Part shown: one piece after another, positions 45,873-57,481 of the stretch
How positions within the stretch are numbered: position 1 is the first letter of the stretch
Layout: every line of letters begins with the position of its first letter
Source: Corylus avellana
Lineage: Eukaryota; Streptophyta; Magnoliopsida; Fagales; Betulaceae
Length of the DNA stretch: 64,000 nucleotides
Assembly (NCBI RefSeq): GCF_901000735.1
Contig: NC_081545.1
Coordinates: forward strand, 23,281,780 to 23,345,779
Direction: 5' to 3'
Notes under the pieces: model-generated
Databases searched by the model: none
Seen by the model: only the letters and a program-made list of their open reading frames with translations
What the model was told of the DNA's origin: nothing
Position numbers and translations under genes: made by a program

Positions 45873-47652
45873 TAATAATAATAATAATACCAAAATGACG
45901 TCCTTTTAGTGTTTAATATCATTTAAAATATGCCCTAAATAATCCAAAAACTATTTAAAAGGTCATAAAAAGAGGCCCATACTTAAAAAGCGGTTATGTA
46001 GCGCTTTTAGGTTTCAATAGTTGCTAACCGACAGTTTTTTCAAAACAGTTAATTGCTACGGTTGCAATTACTAAAATTTGACGTTGTGGTTAGAAGTAAT
46101 AACTCTTAACCGTAATTGCTTGTACAATCCTAAGGGAGGCAATGCACTCAAGTTTTTGATCATGCTATAGGAAATATAATTTTTTTTTATTCAAATAAGG
46201 AAAAGTGGGTTACAAGGGATCAAATAACTACAAAAGGGTGGGCACTCCAACAACAAAGCCCAAACGAAAAATGTAATATAAAAATAGTAACAAACAATAA
46301 ACAATAGTTTTATTCATGATCTTAGAGGAACCTTAAACAAGTAAGGCCTTGATAAGAGCAGCACAAGGCGATCACAAATGACAAAAGAACTCAATAAAGA
46401 GCTCCAAGTGTTAAAGACAACAAGACAACCACTACTGCTAAGTAGTTGTTGCAGGAAAAATACTACAACAAACTGAATAAGAGCCGTTGAAGGACAAATA
46501 CCGGCACCGAAAGTCTTATTCACAAGATCAAACCGCATCAGACATGTTATAGGATTGTATCCATGTAAAAGTGGACCTCATCAACAACAACAAAACTGCT
46601 TCTTATTTCTTAATTCCGAAAACGTACATGGTTGGAAATAAATAATATTTTATACTGTGCTTTAGAAAAGGTAAAAAGAAAGCAGGTTTTGAGGAAGTCC
46701 AAAGCTTAAAGGCTCTAGATGATCATGACTCATGAGTACTACTTATTTTATTCTTCTTAATTGGGTGCTGGAGTTGAACCGCTCCTCGATCGATTATTAC
46801 TTAATTTACATGAAAAAACATTCTGAAACCACCAAAGTGATTGTTTTTTAAATTAAACCTGGTGGTTGTACAAACACAGCCGGCCGGCCGGCAGGCGACA
46901 GTACGTGGAGATCCAAGAAATGGTTATCTGTATATATATGTTTGAGAAAATTGAGATGGAAATTCAAAGAAGAGAAAATGAGAAATTAAGGAAAATGACA
47001 GGACTGACCTTTGTTTACAAAATATAAAATCTATAGAGATTTACATCTTTCTCGTTCACTATGTTTTTTTTTTTTTTTTTTTTTTCATCTTTGTCGTTCA
47101 CTTGATGGGACTACAATGTATCCACAAAAGGTTTTCATAGGATTAAGATTACGATTATAATTTTTTTTTTAAACTACCGTGAAAGTGCATATATAATTGG
47201 TATAATGATCATTGATTAAAAAAAAAAAAAGATTATCAATTTAATTAATGAGTGTTTGACTTGTTAGCCATACGCTCTTAATCATTTTACAAGTTATGAA
47301 CTAACACATCAATTTGTATGATAATTGTAGTAAAATTTTTAGTGCGTCAAACATTTTCCAAGACCTAAATGTTAAAGGGGTTTTCTAAAGCATTACTTTA
47401 AAAAAAAATAAATAAATAAATAATAATTCTCTGAAGCACGATTGGTCTTAAAGCCAGAAAATAAGAAAAATGATATACCTTCAGGGCTGGCAATTTTTAA
47501 TACGGCCCATGAACCCAATACAAAATTAAAGGGTTAGGGTTGAGGAGTCTAACATGTTTAATTAAATTGGTCGAATTAGAGTTTATTTATATAGTCTTAT
47601 ACCTATGACGTGACACGACCCAAATCCAACATAATAGCTGGCAATTTTTGAC

Positions 47653-47944
47653 GAGTAATGCTATAAGTCTTCCTAGAGTCCTCTTAAAGTCATCATAAAT
47701 GTGATTTGGCTTTTAAAATCACCAATAGATCAAAAGTCAATAGTCCCCAAAAGATAGCTCAATCGGCTATGACCATACTTAATGAAGTGGAGGTCACTAG
47801 TTCGAATCCCCCTCCCCCCTCTTGTGTGGACATGTCAAAAAAAAAAAAAGATCAAAAGTCAATAAATCACATCTCAAATTCAACGGTGATTTTAAAAGTC
47901 ACATTACATTTGAAATGATTCTAGGAAGACTTATAGCATTACTC
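47653..47944. mobile_element. Mutator-like MITE nested in the previous element
   Basis: Starts GAGTAATGCTATAAGTCTTC and ends in its reverse complement (GAAGACTTATAGCATTACTC), flanked by the 9-bp repeat ATTTTTGAC (47644-47652, 47945-47953). A diverged copy sits in unit B near 50801-50983. Non-coding. Confidence 0.88.
47743..47848 (+). mobile_element. tRNA-derived SINE, copy E
   Basis: Contains GATAGCTCAATCGGC and GTCACTAGTTCGAATCC, then CTTGTGTGGACATGTC and poly-A. It is flanked by the 16-bp duplication AGATCAAAAGTCAATA (47727-47742, 47849-47864). Unit B holds the empty site with one copy of that 16-mer near 50875, so the SINE inserted after the tandem duplication. Confidence 0.93.
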
Positions 47945-48454
47945 ATTTTTGACATAACCCGCGAACCTAACACAAAATTAGAGGGATAAAGTTAAGAGAT
48001 TTGACCCGTTTAATTAAATTGGTCAGGTTAGAGTTGACCTATATATCTTATACCCATGTTTTGACATGACTCGAACTAAACAAGTGAACACGAATTGCCA
48101 CCCATATTATTTTTGGAAAGAAATATTATCAAAGGAAATTCATAACATCAGAATCAGTTTAAATGCAACAATGAAAATGGAGAAGAAAGATGCAAATCAA
48201 TCTTCCTCGACCGTTTGATACTTCCAAGCACACCCAAAGACATTATGGAAGGCTCCCACATTGAGAGTTTTCATAACGGTTTAGTCGATCATGAATGTTT
48301 TGTAGAAATAAATGAATTATGTATACAGAAAAAATGATCCTAAAAAGGGAATTAATTCAAGTCACACTTGAATTAATTCTCTCCCTCTCTCAAGATGGAT
48401 ACGAAGAGAGAAAGCTTTTTGGTATACATGAAGAACTCTTCATGTATAAGTTTG

Positions 48455-51400
48455 GTGATGGAACGAAAGGGTTTAAGGAGGAGCTGTGATCAGCTATGGT
48501 CGATATCATTATAAGTTTGGAATCATACGTTTATAATTTATTGGTTGAGATCGAAGAAGATAGTCAAATGGTGTCTTGACATTATTGGTTTAAAACGCTT
48601 CTGTGCTGCCCCACGTTTTATGCAAGCGCAACAATTACTACATTGATAATAAAAATCCCCTTCATTGTCCAATTATTTAATAAAAAAAAAAAACACATGA
48701 AACCTTAAATTCTACCAAATATTTATGGATCCTATAAAATGGTGATTAGGGCCGTACAAGTATGCATTATTCTTTTTAAGGAGTAGCTCAATCGATTGGA
48801 GACCACGCTTCATTTAACGAAAGTCACTAGTTCGAATTTACTCCACCCCTCTTATGTATCATATCAAAAAAAAAAAAAAAAAAGAAAAAAAACCAAAAAG
48901 TATGCAATTATTAACTATCTAGTAACTACTAACCACATAATCACATAATAGTTGTTATACGTGGTTAGAAAAAATTGCTCTCATATATTATAATAATAAT
49001 ACCAAAATGACGTCCTTTTAGTGTTTAATATTATTTAAAATATGCCCTAAATAGTCCAAAAACCATTTAAAAGGTCATAAAAAGAGGCCCATACTTAAAA
49101 AGCGGTTATGTAGCGCTTTTAGGTTTCAATAGTTGCTAACAGACAGTTTTTTCAAAATAGTTAACTGCCTTAGACAGTACGGTTGCAGTAACTAAAATTT
49201 GACGTTGTGGTTAGATGTAATAACTCTTAACCGTAACTGCTTGTACAACCCTAAGGGAGGCAATATTGCACTCAAGTTTTTGATCATGCCATAGGAAATA
49301 TATATATATTTTTTTATTCAAATAAGGAAAAGTGGGTTACAATGGATCAAATAATTACAAAAGGGTGGACACCCCAACAACATAGCCCAAACAAAAAATG
49401 CAATATAAAAATAATAACAAACAATAAGCAATAGTTTTATTCATGATCTTAGAAGAACCTTAAACAAGTAAGGCCTTGATAAGAGCAGCACAAGGCGATG
49501 ACAAATGACAAAAGAACTTGGTAAAGAGTTCCAAGTATTAAAGACAACAAGACCATTACTGCTGAGTAGTTGTTGCAGGAAAAACACTACAACAAACTGA
49601 CTAAGAGCCCTTGAAGGACAAATACCGGCACCGAAAGTCTTATTCACTTCACAAGATCAAACCGCATCAGACATGTTATAGGATTGTATCCATGTAAAAG
49701 TGGACCTCATCAACGACAATAAAACTGCTTTTTATTTCTTAATTACGAAAACGTACATGGTTGGAAATAAATAATATTTTATACTGTGCTTTAGAAAAGG
49801 TAAAAAGAAAGCAGGTTTTGAGGAAGTCCAACGCTTAAAGGCTCTAGATGATCATGACTCAAGAGTACTACTTATTTTATTCTTCTTAATTGGGTGCTGG
49901 AGTTGAACCGCTCCTCGATCGATTATTTCTTAATTTACATGAAAAAACATTCTGAAACCACCAAAGTGATTGTTTTTTAAATTAAACCTGGTGGTTGTAC
50001 AAACACAGCCGGCCGGCCGGCAGGCGACAGTACGTGGAGATCCAAGAAATGGTTATCTATATATATATATGTTTGAGAAAATTGAGATGGAAATTCAAAG
50101 AAGAGAAAATGAGAAATTAAGGAAAATGACAGGACTGACCTTTGTTTACAAAATATAAAATCTATAGAGATTCACATCTTTCTCGTTCACTATGTTTTTT
50201 TTTTTTTTCATCTTTGTCGTTCACTTGATGTGACTACAATGTATATCCACAAAAGGTTTTCATAGGATTAAGATTAAGATTATAAGTTTTTTTTTTTAAC
50301 TACCGCGAAAGTGCATATATATATATATATATAATTGGTATAATGATCATTGATTAAAAAAAAAAATTATCAATTTAATTAATGAGTACTGTTTGACTTG
50401 CTAGCCATACACTCTTAATCATTTTACAAATTATGAACCGACACATTGTATGATAATTGTAGTAAAATTTTTAGTGCCTCAAACATTTTCCAAGACCTAA
50501 ATGTTAAAAGGATTTTCTAAAGCATTACTTAAAAAAAATAAAAATAAATAAAAAATAAAAAATAAAAAATCTCTAAAGCACGGTTGGTCTTAAAGCCAGG
50601 AAATAAGAAAAATGACATACCTTTAGGGCTGGTAATTTTTAACACGACCCATGAACCCAACACAAAATTAAAGAGTTAGGGTTGAGGAGTCTAACCTGTT
50701 TAATTAATTAAATGGGTCGAATTAGAGTTTATCTGTATAGTCTTTTACCTATGCCGTGACACAATCTAAATCCAACATAATAGCTGGCAATTTTTGACAA
50801 GTAATGCTATAAGTCTTCCTAGAATCCTCTTAAAGCCATCTTAAATGTGATATGACTTTTAAAATCACCAATAGATCAAAAGTCAATAAATCACATCTTA
50901 AATTCAACGGTGATTTTAAAATCCACATCACATTAATTGGGATGACTCTAGGAGGACTCTAAGAAAATTTATAGCATTCCTCATTTTTTACATAACTTGC
51001 AAACCCAATACAAAATTAGAGGGATATATAAGGTTGAGAGATTTGACCCGTTTAATTAAATTAGTCGGGTTATGATTGACATATATATCTTATACCCATG
51101 TCTTGACACAACTCAAACTGGACAAGTGAACACGAATTGCCACCCATATTATTTTTGGAAAGAAATATTATCAAAGGAAATTCCTAACATTGGAATCACT
51201 TTAAATGCAACAATGAAAATGGAGAAGAAAGATGCAAATCAATCTTCCTCGACCGTTTGATACTTCCAAGCACACCCAAAGACATTATGGAAGGCTCCCA
51301 CATTGAGAGTTTTCATAACGTTTTAGTCGATCATGAATGTTTTGTAGAAATAAATGAATTATGTATACAGAAAAAATGATCCTAAAAAGGGAATTAATTC

Positions 51401-51482
51401 AAGTCACACTTAATTAATTCTCTCCCTCTCTCAAGATGGATACGAAGAGAGAAAGCTTTTTGGTATACATGAAGAACTCTTC
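48455..51482. repeat. Tandem duplication unit B (3.0 kb)
   Basis: Second copy of 44902-48441. It begins with the first 55 bp of the CCHC coding region (ATG at 48509-48507 on the minus strand, then broken after about 18 codons) and ends inside the real U-box gene. A 13-nt filler (48442-48454) joins the units. Confidence 0.93.
48771..48885 (+). mobile_element. tRNA-derived SINE, copy D' in unit B
   Basis: GGAGTAGCTCAATCGATTGG, GTCACTAGTTCGAATTT and a poly-A tail; counterpart of 45236-45351 with fewer changes in the A-box. Confidence 0.78.
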
Positions 51483-52639
51483 CATGCGCTAGCGTGCAAT
51501 ATAAGTATCTCTTTTGCTTTTTCTTTGGCCTTGCTCCCACATTCCACCTGAAGCATCATACACAGCTTTGCCACCACACCCAACTGCAACATTTCCTGAA
51601 CAACCGCCGGAGTTGCCGAGAACTTCGAAATGGCGAACAGAATACTCACCGCCTTCTCGCTCGCCACCTGGGAAACCCTCAGAATTTTCTTTGACACAAT
51701 CGCCAGCCCCGCCGCATGCCCGAGCAGCTCCACCCGCCCCTCGGCACATCCGCATAGCATGTACAATGCCACCAACGTCATTTCGCAAGCCCTCCGGTCG
51801 AAACAATCAAGAAGAAGCTCTATCAATACAGTAACTGCGCCTGCTTTCACTGCTTTCACTCTGTTTCTTCCCCACGGACAAAGCTGGATTAGCAATTTTA
51901 ACACCACATTTGAGCCCTGATCATGCAAGACGTGCACTAATTCGACGAAGAATTCAGTTTCCAAACTGATCATCTCCATCGGTTCAGCAACTTCCATCAT
52001 GGATTTCAACAACAAAACCGCATGAGCGCGAGTCTCGTAGCTCCCACGTTGCATGGCTCGCGTCAAGGATTTGATGAACTCGCCATTTCTCCCAGTAAGT
52101 TTCTTTAGAGCGGCATCAGAAAGTTGGAGACAGGAGAGGATGCTCAAGGCTTTGTCAATCCCGTCGTCGTTTGAAGCTTCTTCTTCTTCTTCTACTGCTG
52201 ACACAATGGAAGCTAAGAAGTCAACCACCGCGCCGGTAGCTTCCATGCAACGTTTATTGGCTGCACTCTCGAAAGCGAGAGAGTGGAGATTTTGCAGGCA
52301 TTTTATCTTCGACTCTGTGGATTTGGCATTGTTGAAGAGTTTGGCAATCTGGATTTTGCTGATTGGAGGCTTCGGCGTCGGAATCCTTTCGATGCCATGA
52401 GAAGCATTGGCGGTGCACCATGATTGGATCAATCGCCTGAGAGTGTGGTTTGGTGTTAGATCACACTCGGCTGAAAGTGGTTGTTTTGTGATCGGACAGG
52501 TATTGTTTTTCCCGGAAAACAACCATTTTTCGATGTTTTCGCGGTCGTAGGTTATTCCAGTAGAGACCGTAACGGGGTCTTTCATGAGCTCTAGAGAAAT
52601 GGGGCAGAGAAAGAACGGAGGAACATCGATCTCATCCAT
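51431..52639 (-). CDS. U-box E3 ubiquitin ligase, PUB22/PUB23-like
   Basis: Intronless, 402 residues from the ATG at 52639 (MDEIDVPPFFLCPISLE). An upstream in-frame TTG is not a plausible start. Residues about 5-80 are the U-box, with CPISLELMKDPVTVSTG and ITYDRENIEKWLF, then TPNHTLRRLIQSWC, the surface that recruits E2 enzymes. The rest is predicted to be helical armadillo-type repeats that bind substrates, ending IPKSFLSSYPS. Length and the phrase ERIPTPKPP after the U-box match the PUB22/23/24 group, which in Arabidopsis dampens immune and drought signalling. The orthologue's targets here are unknown. The gene is single-exon, as in that group. The last codons are duplicated in unit A (48380-48441). 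Antisense ORFs at 51494-52400 are shadows. Confidence 0.95.
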   Translation of the reverse strand: MDEIDVPPFFLCPISLELMKDPVTVSTGITYDRENIEKWLFSGKNNTCPITKQPLSAECDLTPNHTLRRLIQSWCTANASHGIERIPTPKPPISKIQIAKLFNNAKSTESKIKCLQNLHSLAFESAANKRCMEATGAVVDFLASIVSAVEEEEEASNDDGIDKALSILSCLQLSDAALKKLTGRNGEFIKSLTRAMQRGSYETRAHAVLLLKSMMEVAEPMEMISLETEFFVELVHVLHDQGSNVVLKLLIQLCPWGRNRVKAVKAGAVTVLIELLLDCFDRRACEMTLVALYMLCGCAEGRVELLGHAAGLAIVSKKILRVSQVASEKAVSILFAISKFSATPAVVQEMLQLGVVAKLCMMLQVECGSKAKEKAKEILILHASAWKSSSCIPKSFLSSYPS

Positions 52640-52767
52640 TGATTTAATCAAAGATAAAGAAAAAGCTTGCGTTTTAAGTAAAACCCAGATGGGAAATTTT
52701 CAGATTGGATCAAGTAGTTGAAATGATACAAGGAATTCAATTTTTTGTAGAGCTTGGGAGGTGGGTT

Positions 52768-52775
52768 TATTTATA
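52768..52775 (-). promoter_or_regulatory. Putative TATA box of the U-box gene
   Basis: TATAAATA on the minus strand, 129 bp upstream of the ATG, followed by a leader of about 100 bp. Position and motif are typical; no transcript data. Confidence 0.6.
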
Positions 52776-55059
52776 GGGGTGGGGAGGAGATCGAGTGAGC
52801 AAAATGAGAAAGTCAAAATACGAGCGTTGAGGAAGAGAGATGACTTTTCCAAGCTCTTGAAAGGCTCAAGAAAGACCAACTTTACCAGGTCATGAATGGT
52901 TTTTCTGGAGGGTTTTCAAATAGGGAAGTTTAGTTGCGTAAATTGAATTTGTCAGCTTGATTTAAAATATGATTAGGGTAAGTGGCAATAATGATTCAAT
53001 GTTTGTATTTGTCAACGCCATTTGCAAGCTGTAACAGTGTAAGTATTGAAACAATTTAAACATTTTTCCACGTAAAATTAGGACGTGTAGGCTACATAGA
53101 TTTTGAAATATATATATATATATATGTTTTTTAGACTCATGTTTTAGAATGGCAAATTACTAATTAATTAAAATTTATATTCAATTACTGTTCATTAAAT
53201 AATATGGGTAATTCATTTTATTTTTCTTGTGATTGTCGATGTTAGATAGAAATTTGCTTTCTGCATAAGCAATTGTATTTTTTTTATGCACTATTTCAAC
53301 TTCATTTTATGATAGGATTATTTTACACTCCCAACTTGCTAACACTTAGAAAAAAAAAAAAAAAAAAAAAGCACATGCTTAGTTGGGATCTTTTAAATAT
53401 GCCATATCACCTTTTTTGTTTTGTTTGGTTTGGTTTTCTAAGCTTTCGTTAGGCCTTTCATATTCTTGTTTTTTTCAATTGACAATTTTAGTATAAACAT
53501 CGAGTTTTATTTTTTTTAAAAAAAGTATTTATAAAGTAGGAGGCCTTAGGGTTTAGCCTAGGGCCGCACTACCCGGCAGGAGCAAGAGGAAAAAAGTTGG
53601 AAGGAATACTCGGTTTTATTCTCAATCTTTTCAATTATGTACTCCAATCAACAACTCTTAGAGTCCTTTTGGGGAGTACGATTTAAAAATTTGCGTTTTT
53701 AAAAATTATGTTTTTGAAATCGCTACTTTTTAAAATCTTAAAAATGTTTAGTAAAACATGTTAAAAAGTTTTTTTTTTTTTTTTTTTTAAATCAAATATA
53801 TGTGAAATCAAGATTTTAGTTTAAATTCGCACCTCTTCAAATAAGTATCCATAGCCTGCTTATAGAAATTGCTTATTATTATTATTATTATTATTATTAT
53901 TTTATATTAAGTGCTTTTAAATCACAATGCTCAAATGCCTTACTTTTTGCAATATCATTTAAAAACGCAAATTATTCTTGCGAAATTGCAATTTCAAATA
54001 TACTCTTACGTGATAATGTATATATTGGTGAAAAATAGATACATTACAAAGGATATTAATAACAAAAGGAAAGAGATAGACGAAATAAAACATGAGGAAT
54101 GGCAAGACTTTCAATCTACCTAATGATTGCTTATAGGAGTGACAATACATGTTTGCGTGTCGAGTTTGGGTCATGTTGAAACATATTTATAAGATTAATA
54201 TATAAGTCAATTCTAACCCGACCAATTTAATTAAACGGGTCAAACCCTTTAACCCTAATCCTCTAATTTTGTATTGGGTTTATGTCGGGTTTACGAGTCA
54301 TGTTAAAAATTACCTGCCATTATGTCGCGTGTTGGGTTCAAGACGTGTCAACGTGAATATAAGATTATATATATCAACTCTAACACAACTCATTTAATTA
54401 AACGAGTCAAATTTTTCAACCATAACCCTTTAAGTTCGTAATCATGAGTTGGCATCGAGTTATTGTAACCATAATTTAATTTTTAACTCGATCGGTGGAA
54501 CTCTAATCTTGTAAATCGTCGTAGCTATGAAAATTTCAGATATATGTTAACCCTAATCACCTAAAAATATCACTTCTGGCAATATCAAAGAAATGTGCGA
54601 GTTTTTTATTTCTAGAATTACGTCAGTGCCGGTCATTCTTTCTTGTTTTTGAATATAAAAATAGTTAAGAATAAAACAAAGATTCAACTTGTCATCTCCC
54701 TCTTGGGAGAAAGAAATGAAAAAACTTTGTCATCTAATCAACATAAACAAGTAATCTTAATTGTCATCTACAATATCTTCGCATTCGGGTAATTAATTTA
54801 TATTAAACTGCATTACATGTACTCATGATTTAGTTATTTATTCTCAAGATGAAATAATATTATCAACTCCCATCACTATCAAAAAAGCGAGTATATAAAC
54901 TTGTGTGCATGCTACCTTTGTATATATGTTTTGTTAACAGAACTATCCAATCTATAAAATAGAAGATCTTGAATGATCTCATACTATATAAATTAACTAG
55001 CACAAATTGTCATCATGAACTAATCTAATAAATTGGCATCATCTACCAAAAAAAAAAAA
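52776..55059. other. AT-rich intergenic region
   Basis: Upstream flank of the U-box gene, with poly-T/poly-A runs and an (ATT)n tract near 53875-53900. From 54130 to 54480 there is a non-coding repeat with ATTAAACGGGTCAAA, AACCCGAC and CTAACACAACTC motifs, the same family as the element at 47484-48105. No gene seen. Confidence 0.55.
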
Positions 55060-55330
55060 AAAAAGGCCAAAATAGTGACACGTAGAAGGTGATGTTTTTA
55101 GCCCAAAAAACGTCATTATTGATGTAGTGACGTTTGCAAAGCGACATTTTCAAAATGCCCTTAAACATAGTGACTGGATTCAAAATTGGAGACGTTTGAA
55201 CAATAAAAATGTCGCTACAAGGTGACATTTAAGCCCAAATGTCACCTTTTGGAAGACGACGTGTGAATAGTGCACATCACCTTTTAGAAGGTGACGTTGG
55301 CACTATTCAAATGTCGCTACTTTAAAAAAA
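55060..55330. repeat. Array of GTGACG/TGTCGCTAC inverted motifs, possible CACTA-type subterminal region
   Basis: Repeated short motifs in both orientations (GTGACGTTTG, AAATGTCGCTAC, AAGGTGACATTT). The pattern is like the array at 1575-2367, but no CACTA terminus was found, so the assignment is tentative. Confidence 0.4.
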
Positions 55331-55469
55331 AAAATAATAATAAAAAAAAAATCCCAAATATATATAACAAAAAAAAATTGAATTAATTTTCTTTTTTTTA
55401 AAAAAAATAAAATAAAACAAATTCAAATTAATTTAAAATAAAAAATTAGAAGGGTAGTTGCTGGCGATG

Positions 55470-55580
55470 TGGGAGGGTGGGGTATGGCCTGAAGGCCACC
55501 CCGAGGATCTACCCTGGGGGTGGCTGGAATTGAAAGGCCACCTCCAGGGACATCTCGGGTGGCCCACGAGCCACCCCTCG
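55470..55580. repeat. GGGGTGGCC-type palindromic repeat
   Basis: GC-rich island in AT-rich DNA with GGCCACCCC and GGGGGTGGCT motifs in alternating orientation, related in composition to the cores at 17640-17880 and 63530-63680. Non-coding. Confidence 0.5.
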
Positions 55581-56390
55581 TAACGGTAACCTCTATAATG
55601 GTGGGGGCAGCACGAGTAGTATTAATAGCCACTATAGCTTGCCAAGACTTCAATTAATTTCGAGACTATATATGGGCTTACAATCAGAGATATTTCCTTT
55701 CTTAGATATCTAGCTCTTGGATTTAAAAGTTGACTGTTTAACCATGAATCAGATAGTGTTTCGTTTTTTCTGGGGTTGTATTATTTCCTTTCTTATCTTG
55801 GTCTTGTTTTATCTATTATTAACTATTGATATTAAGATATTTCAATCAATTAAAGAATTTGCCTGCCTGCCTAATTGCCCAAATTTTTTCATACCTCTGC
55901 ATCGTGTATTGCGAGCAGCTACTGACTTCAGATATGTCTACAAACTAGTGGTAAATATGCCTATAGCAAATACTTTATAATGTATGGTATCCCTACTATT
56001 TCTGATCGACATACATATTTATGCACATATGTACTTTATACACATATACATGCATATATGCTCTTCAAGAGTTTGTCAAAAAACAATCCTGCCATTCTGT
56101 CTTACACTGTAGGGACAAATGCGAGAGATGTTATTGAGTTGTGGATTGGTTTTCTTCTTTTTCAAGTTATTTTGTTGCAGCTAACTTGATGTTAGAACTT
56201 GGGCATCAGATACTCAGATTGTCAGAAATCTTAAGATTTAATGCAATTTTAACATGTTTTTAAAAGCATGTATATATGAGACCTCCCATGATGGTTTTTA
56301 AACAAATGAACACTCTCCTAGTCTAGGAAAGCACAAGGAACTTATAAATAGACATTATTGCAAGTCTAGGAAGTGAGAACTAAAGTATGG

Positions 56391-56712
56391 TCAGCCCTTG
56401 AACTCATAGTGCTTATTGGCTGTTGGCCCAAGAACAATGGGAGTCTTTTTTTCTGGTTGCAACTTGCAAGCCCAAAAATCTCACTGAGATCCATATCATC
56501 TGCACCAACCCCCTGAGGCAATGACCAATCAAAATCACTGCCTTCATGTAATGAAGATGTTGAAGATCACTCTCTTGAACTGTGCCTCTGCCGGATGGTA
56601 TATTTCTAACTTCTTCCTGTGCTTTCTTCATCGCTGCCGGGTGTCTAGCAAGCTCAGTCATTGTCCATTCTAGTGTTGCCGCTGATGTGTCAGTTCCGGC
56701 AACAAACATGTC
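56391..56712 (-). pseudogene. Cytochrome P450 (CYP71-like) exon 2 pseudogene
   Basis: The minus-strand exon starts after a good acceptor (AG at 56714-56713) with DMFVAGTDTSAATLEW, the I-helix oxygen-binding region at the conserved CYP71-clan intron position, and runs to HLHYMKAVI. The sequence then jumps, out of frame, to DWSLPQGVGADDMDLSEIFGL, and after a further 1-nt shift in an A run reaches the C-terminus ending HYEFKG and TGA. The K-helix ExxR motif and the cysteine heme-binding loop are deleted, roughly 110 residues. No first exon was found upstream. It cannot bind heme and is a relic. Confidence 0.9.
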
Positions 56713-57072
56713 CTAAAAAAAAACAACTTTGCATTAGGCAACGGTACTAAACTCCTGTTGCCACATTAAAAAGACAAAAACAAACAAACAAACAAAAACT
56801 TCTCTTAAACTTCTTTTCCTGTCCCACGATGTGCGTACACAACATAGTCAACAAAATTAGGTGTTTACTTATTCTCTTATAAGAGAATAAGTCTCAAATA
56901 GATTATTAAAACAATTAAAAAAAAACAAAAAGAAGGATAATACTGTCCTGCATTTTCAATCTTGTCAACAATTACAGCGAAAAAAAGTGTCAGCATGCTC
57001 TTTTATTGGACTTCCTGAATATTAGTTTTTGGTAATTGTGAGAGACTGTTGATTGGACTATTAGAAGCTAAA

Positions 57073-57380
57073 TATTGAGAGTACAAGTAGAGCAGAGCAG
57101 CCAAAGAGTACAAGCAAAGCAGCCAAAGCAAGTTGACTTACCTTGCTGCCAAATAAGCATGCAATAGACTCCATAATTGTAGGAGCAATTTAGTTACTAA
57201 GTTACAAGTTTATTAGTTAAGCTTTCAGTTGTAAGTTGGTTATTTTACACGTGTTCAAACTGATTCTGTTTTTCATACTAAGCTGAAACAGACTTGGTAT
57301 ATATAGTGTACATGCAATTCTAAATGAGAAGTTAAGTTGATTTTTTCTCCAAGTTTGAGCATTCTTTTCCATTTCCATTA
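57073..57380 (+). repeat. 5' LTR of the copia element
   Basis: 308 bp, from TATTGAGAGTACAAG to TTTCCATTA. It contains a TATATATAG promoter-like motif about 90 bp before its end. Confidence 0.92.
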
Positions 57381-57481
57381 TGGTATCAGAGCTTTTTCTC
57401 TGAATTCTCCGCATCTTCTTCATTTTTTTTTTCTTCTCTCTGTTTTCTCTGTTTTTCATATCTCCTTACTGCATTCCTTCA

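Larger units (their letters stand above)
47484..48105. mobile_element. Non-autonomous element with GGCAATTTTT ends, carrying two nested insertions
   Basis: Bounded by GGGCTGGCAATTTTT on the left and CGAATTGCCACCC on the right. The interior has GACACGACCC, AAATTAGAGGG and GTTTAATTAAATTGGTC motifs in both halves. The same motif set occurs at 54130-54480 and in unit B at about 50620-51145. TGGCAA..TTGCCA ends with this interior are widespread in plant genomes and hAT-like, but the target duplication was not resolved. Confidence 0.6.
44902..48441. repeat. Tandem duplication unit A (3.5 kb)
   Basis: Repeated as 48455-51482. It starts inside exon 1 of the CCHC gene (GTGATGGAACG) and ends with a copy of the last 15-20 codons of the U-box gene (to 48441). 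It carries two insertions missing from unit B: an inverted-repeat MITE (45464-45872) and a SINE (47743-47848). Together they account for the length difference. Confidence 0.93.

Noticed and set aside
46314..46538. ORF repeated at 49441-49647
   Set aside because: Conserved only because it lies in the tandem duplication; indels change its frame between units.
52053..52400. Antisense ORF of 115 codons
   Set aside because: Shadow of the U-box gene on the opposite strand.
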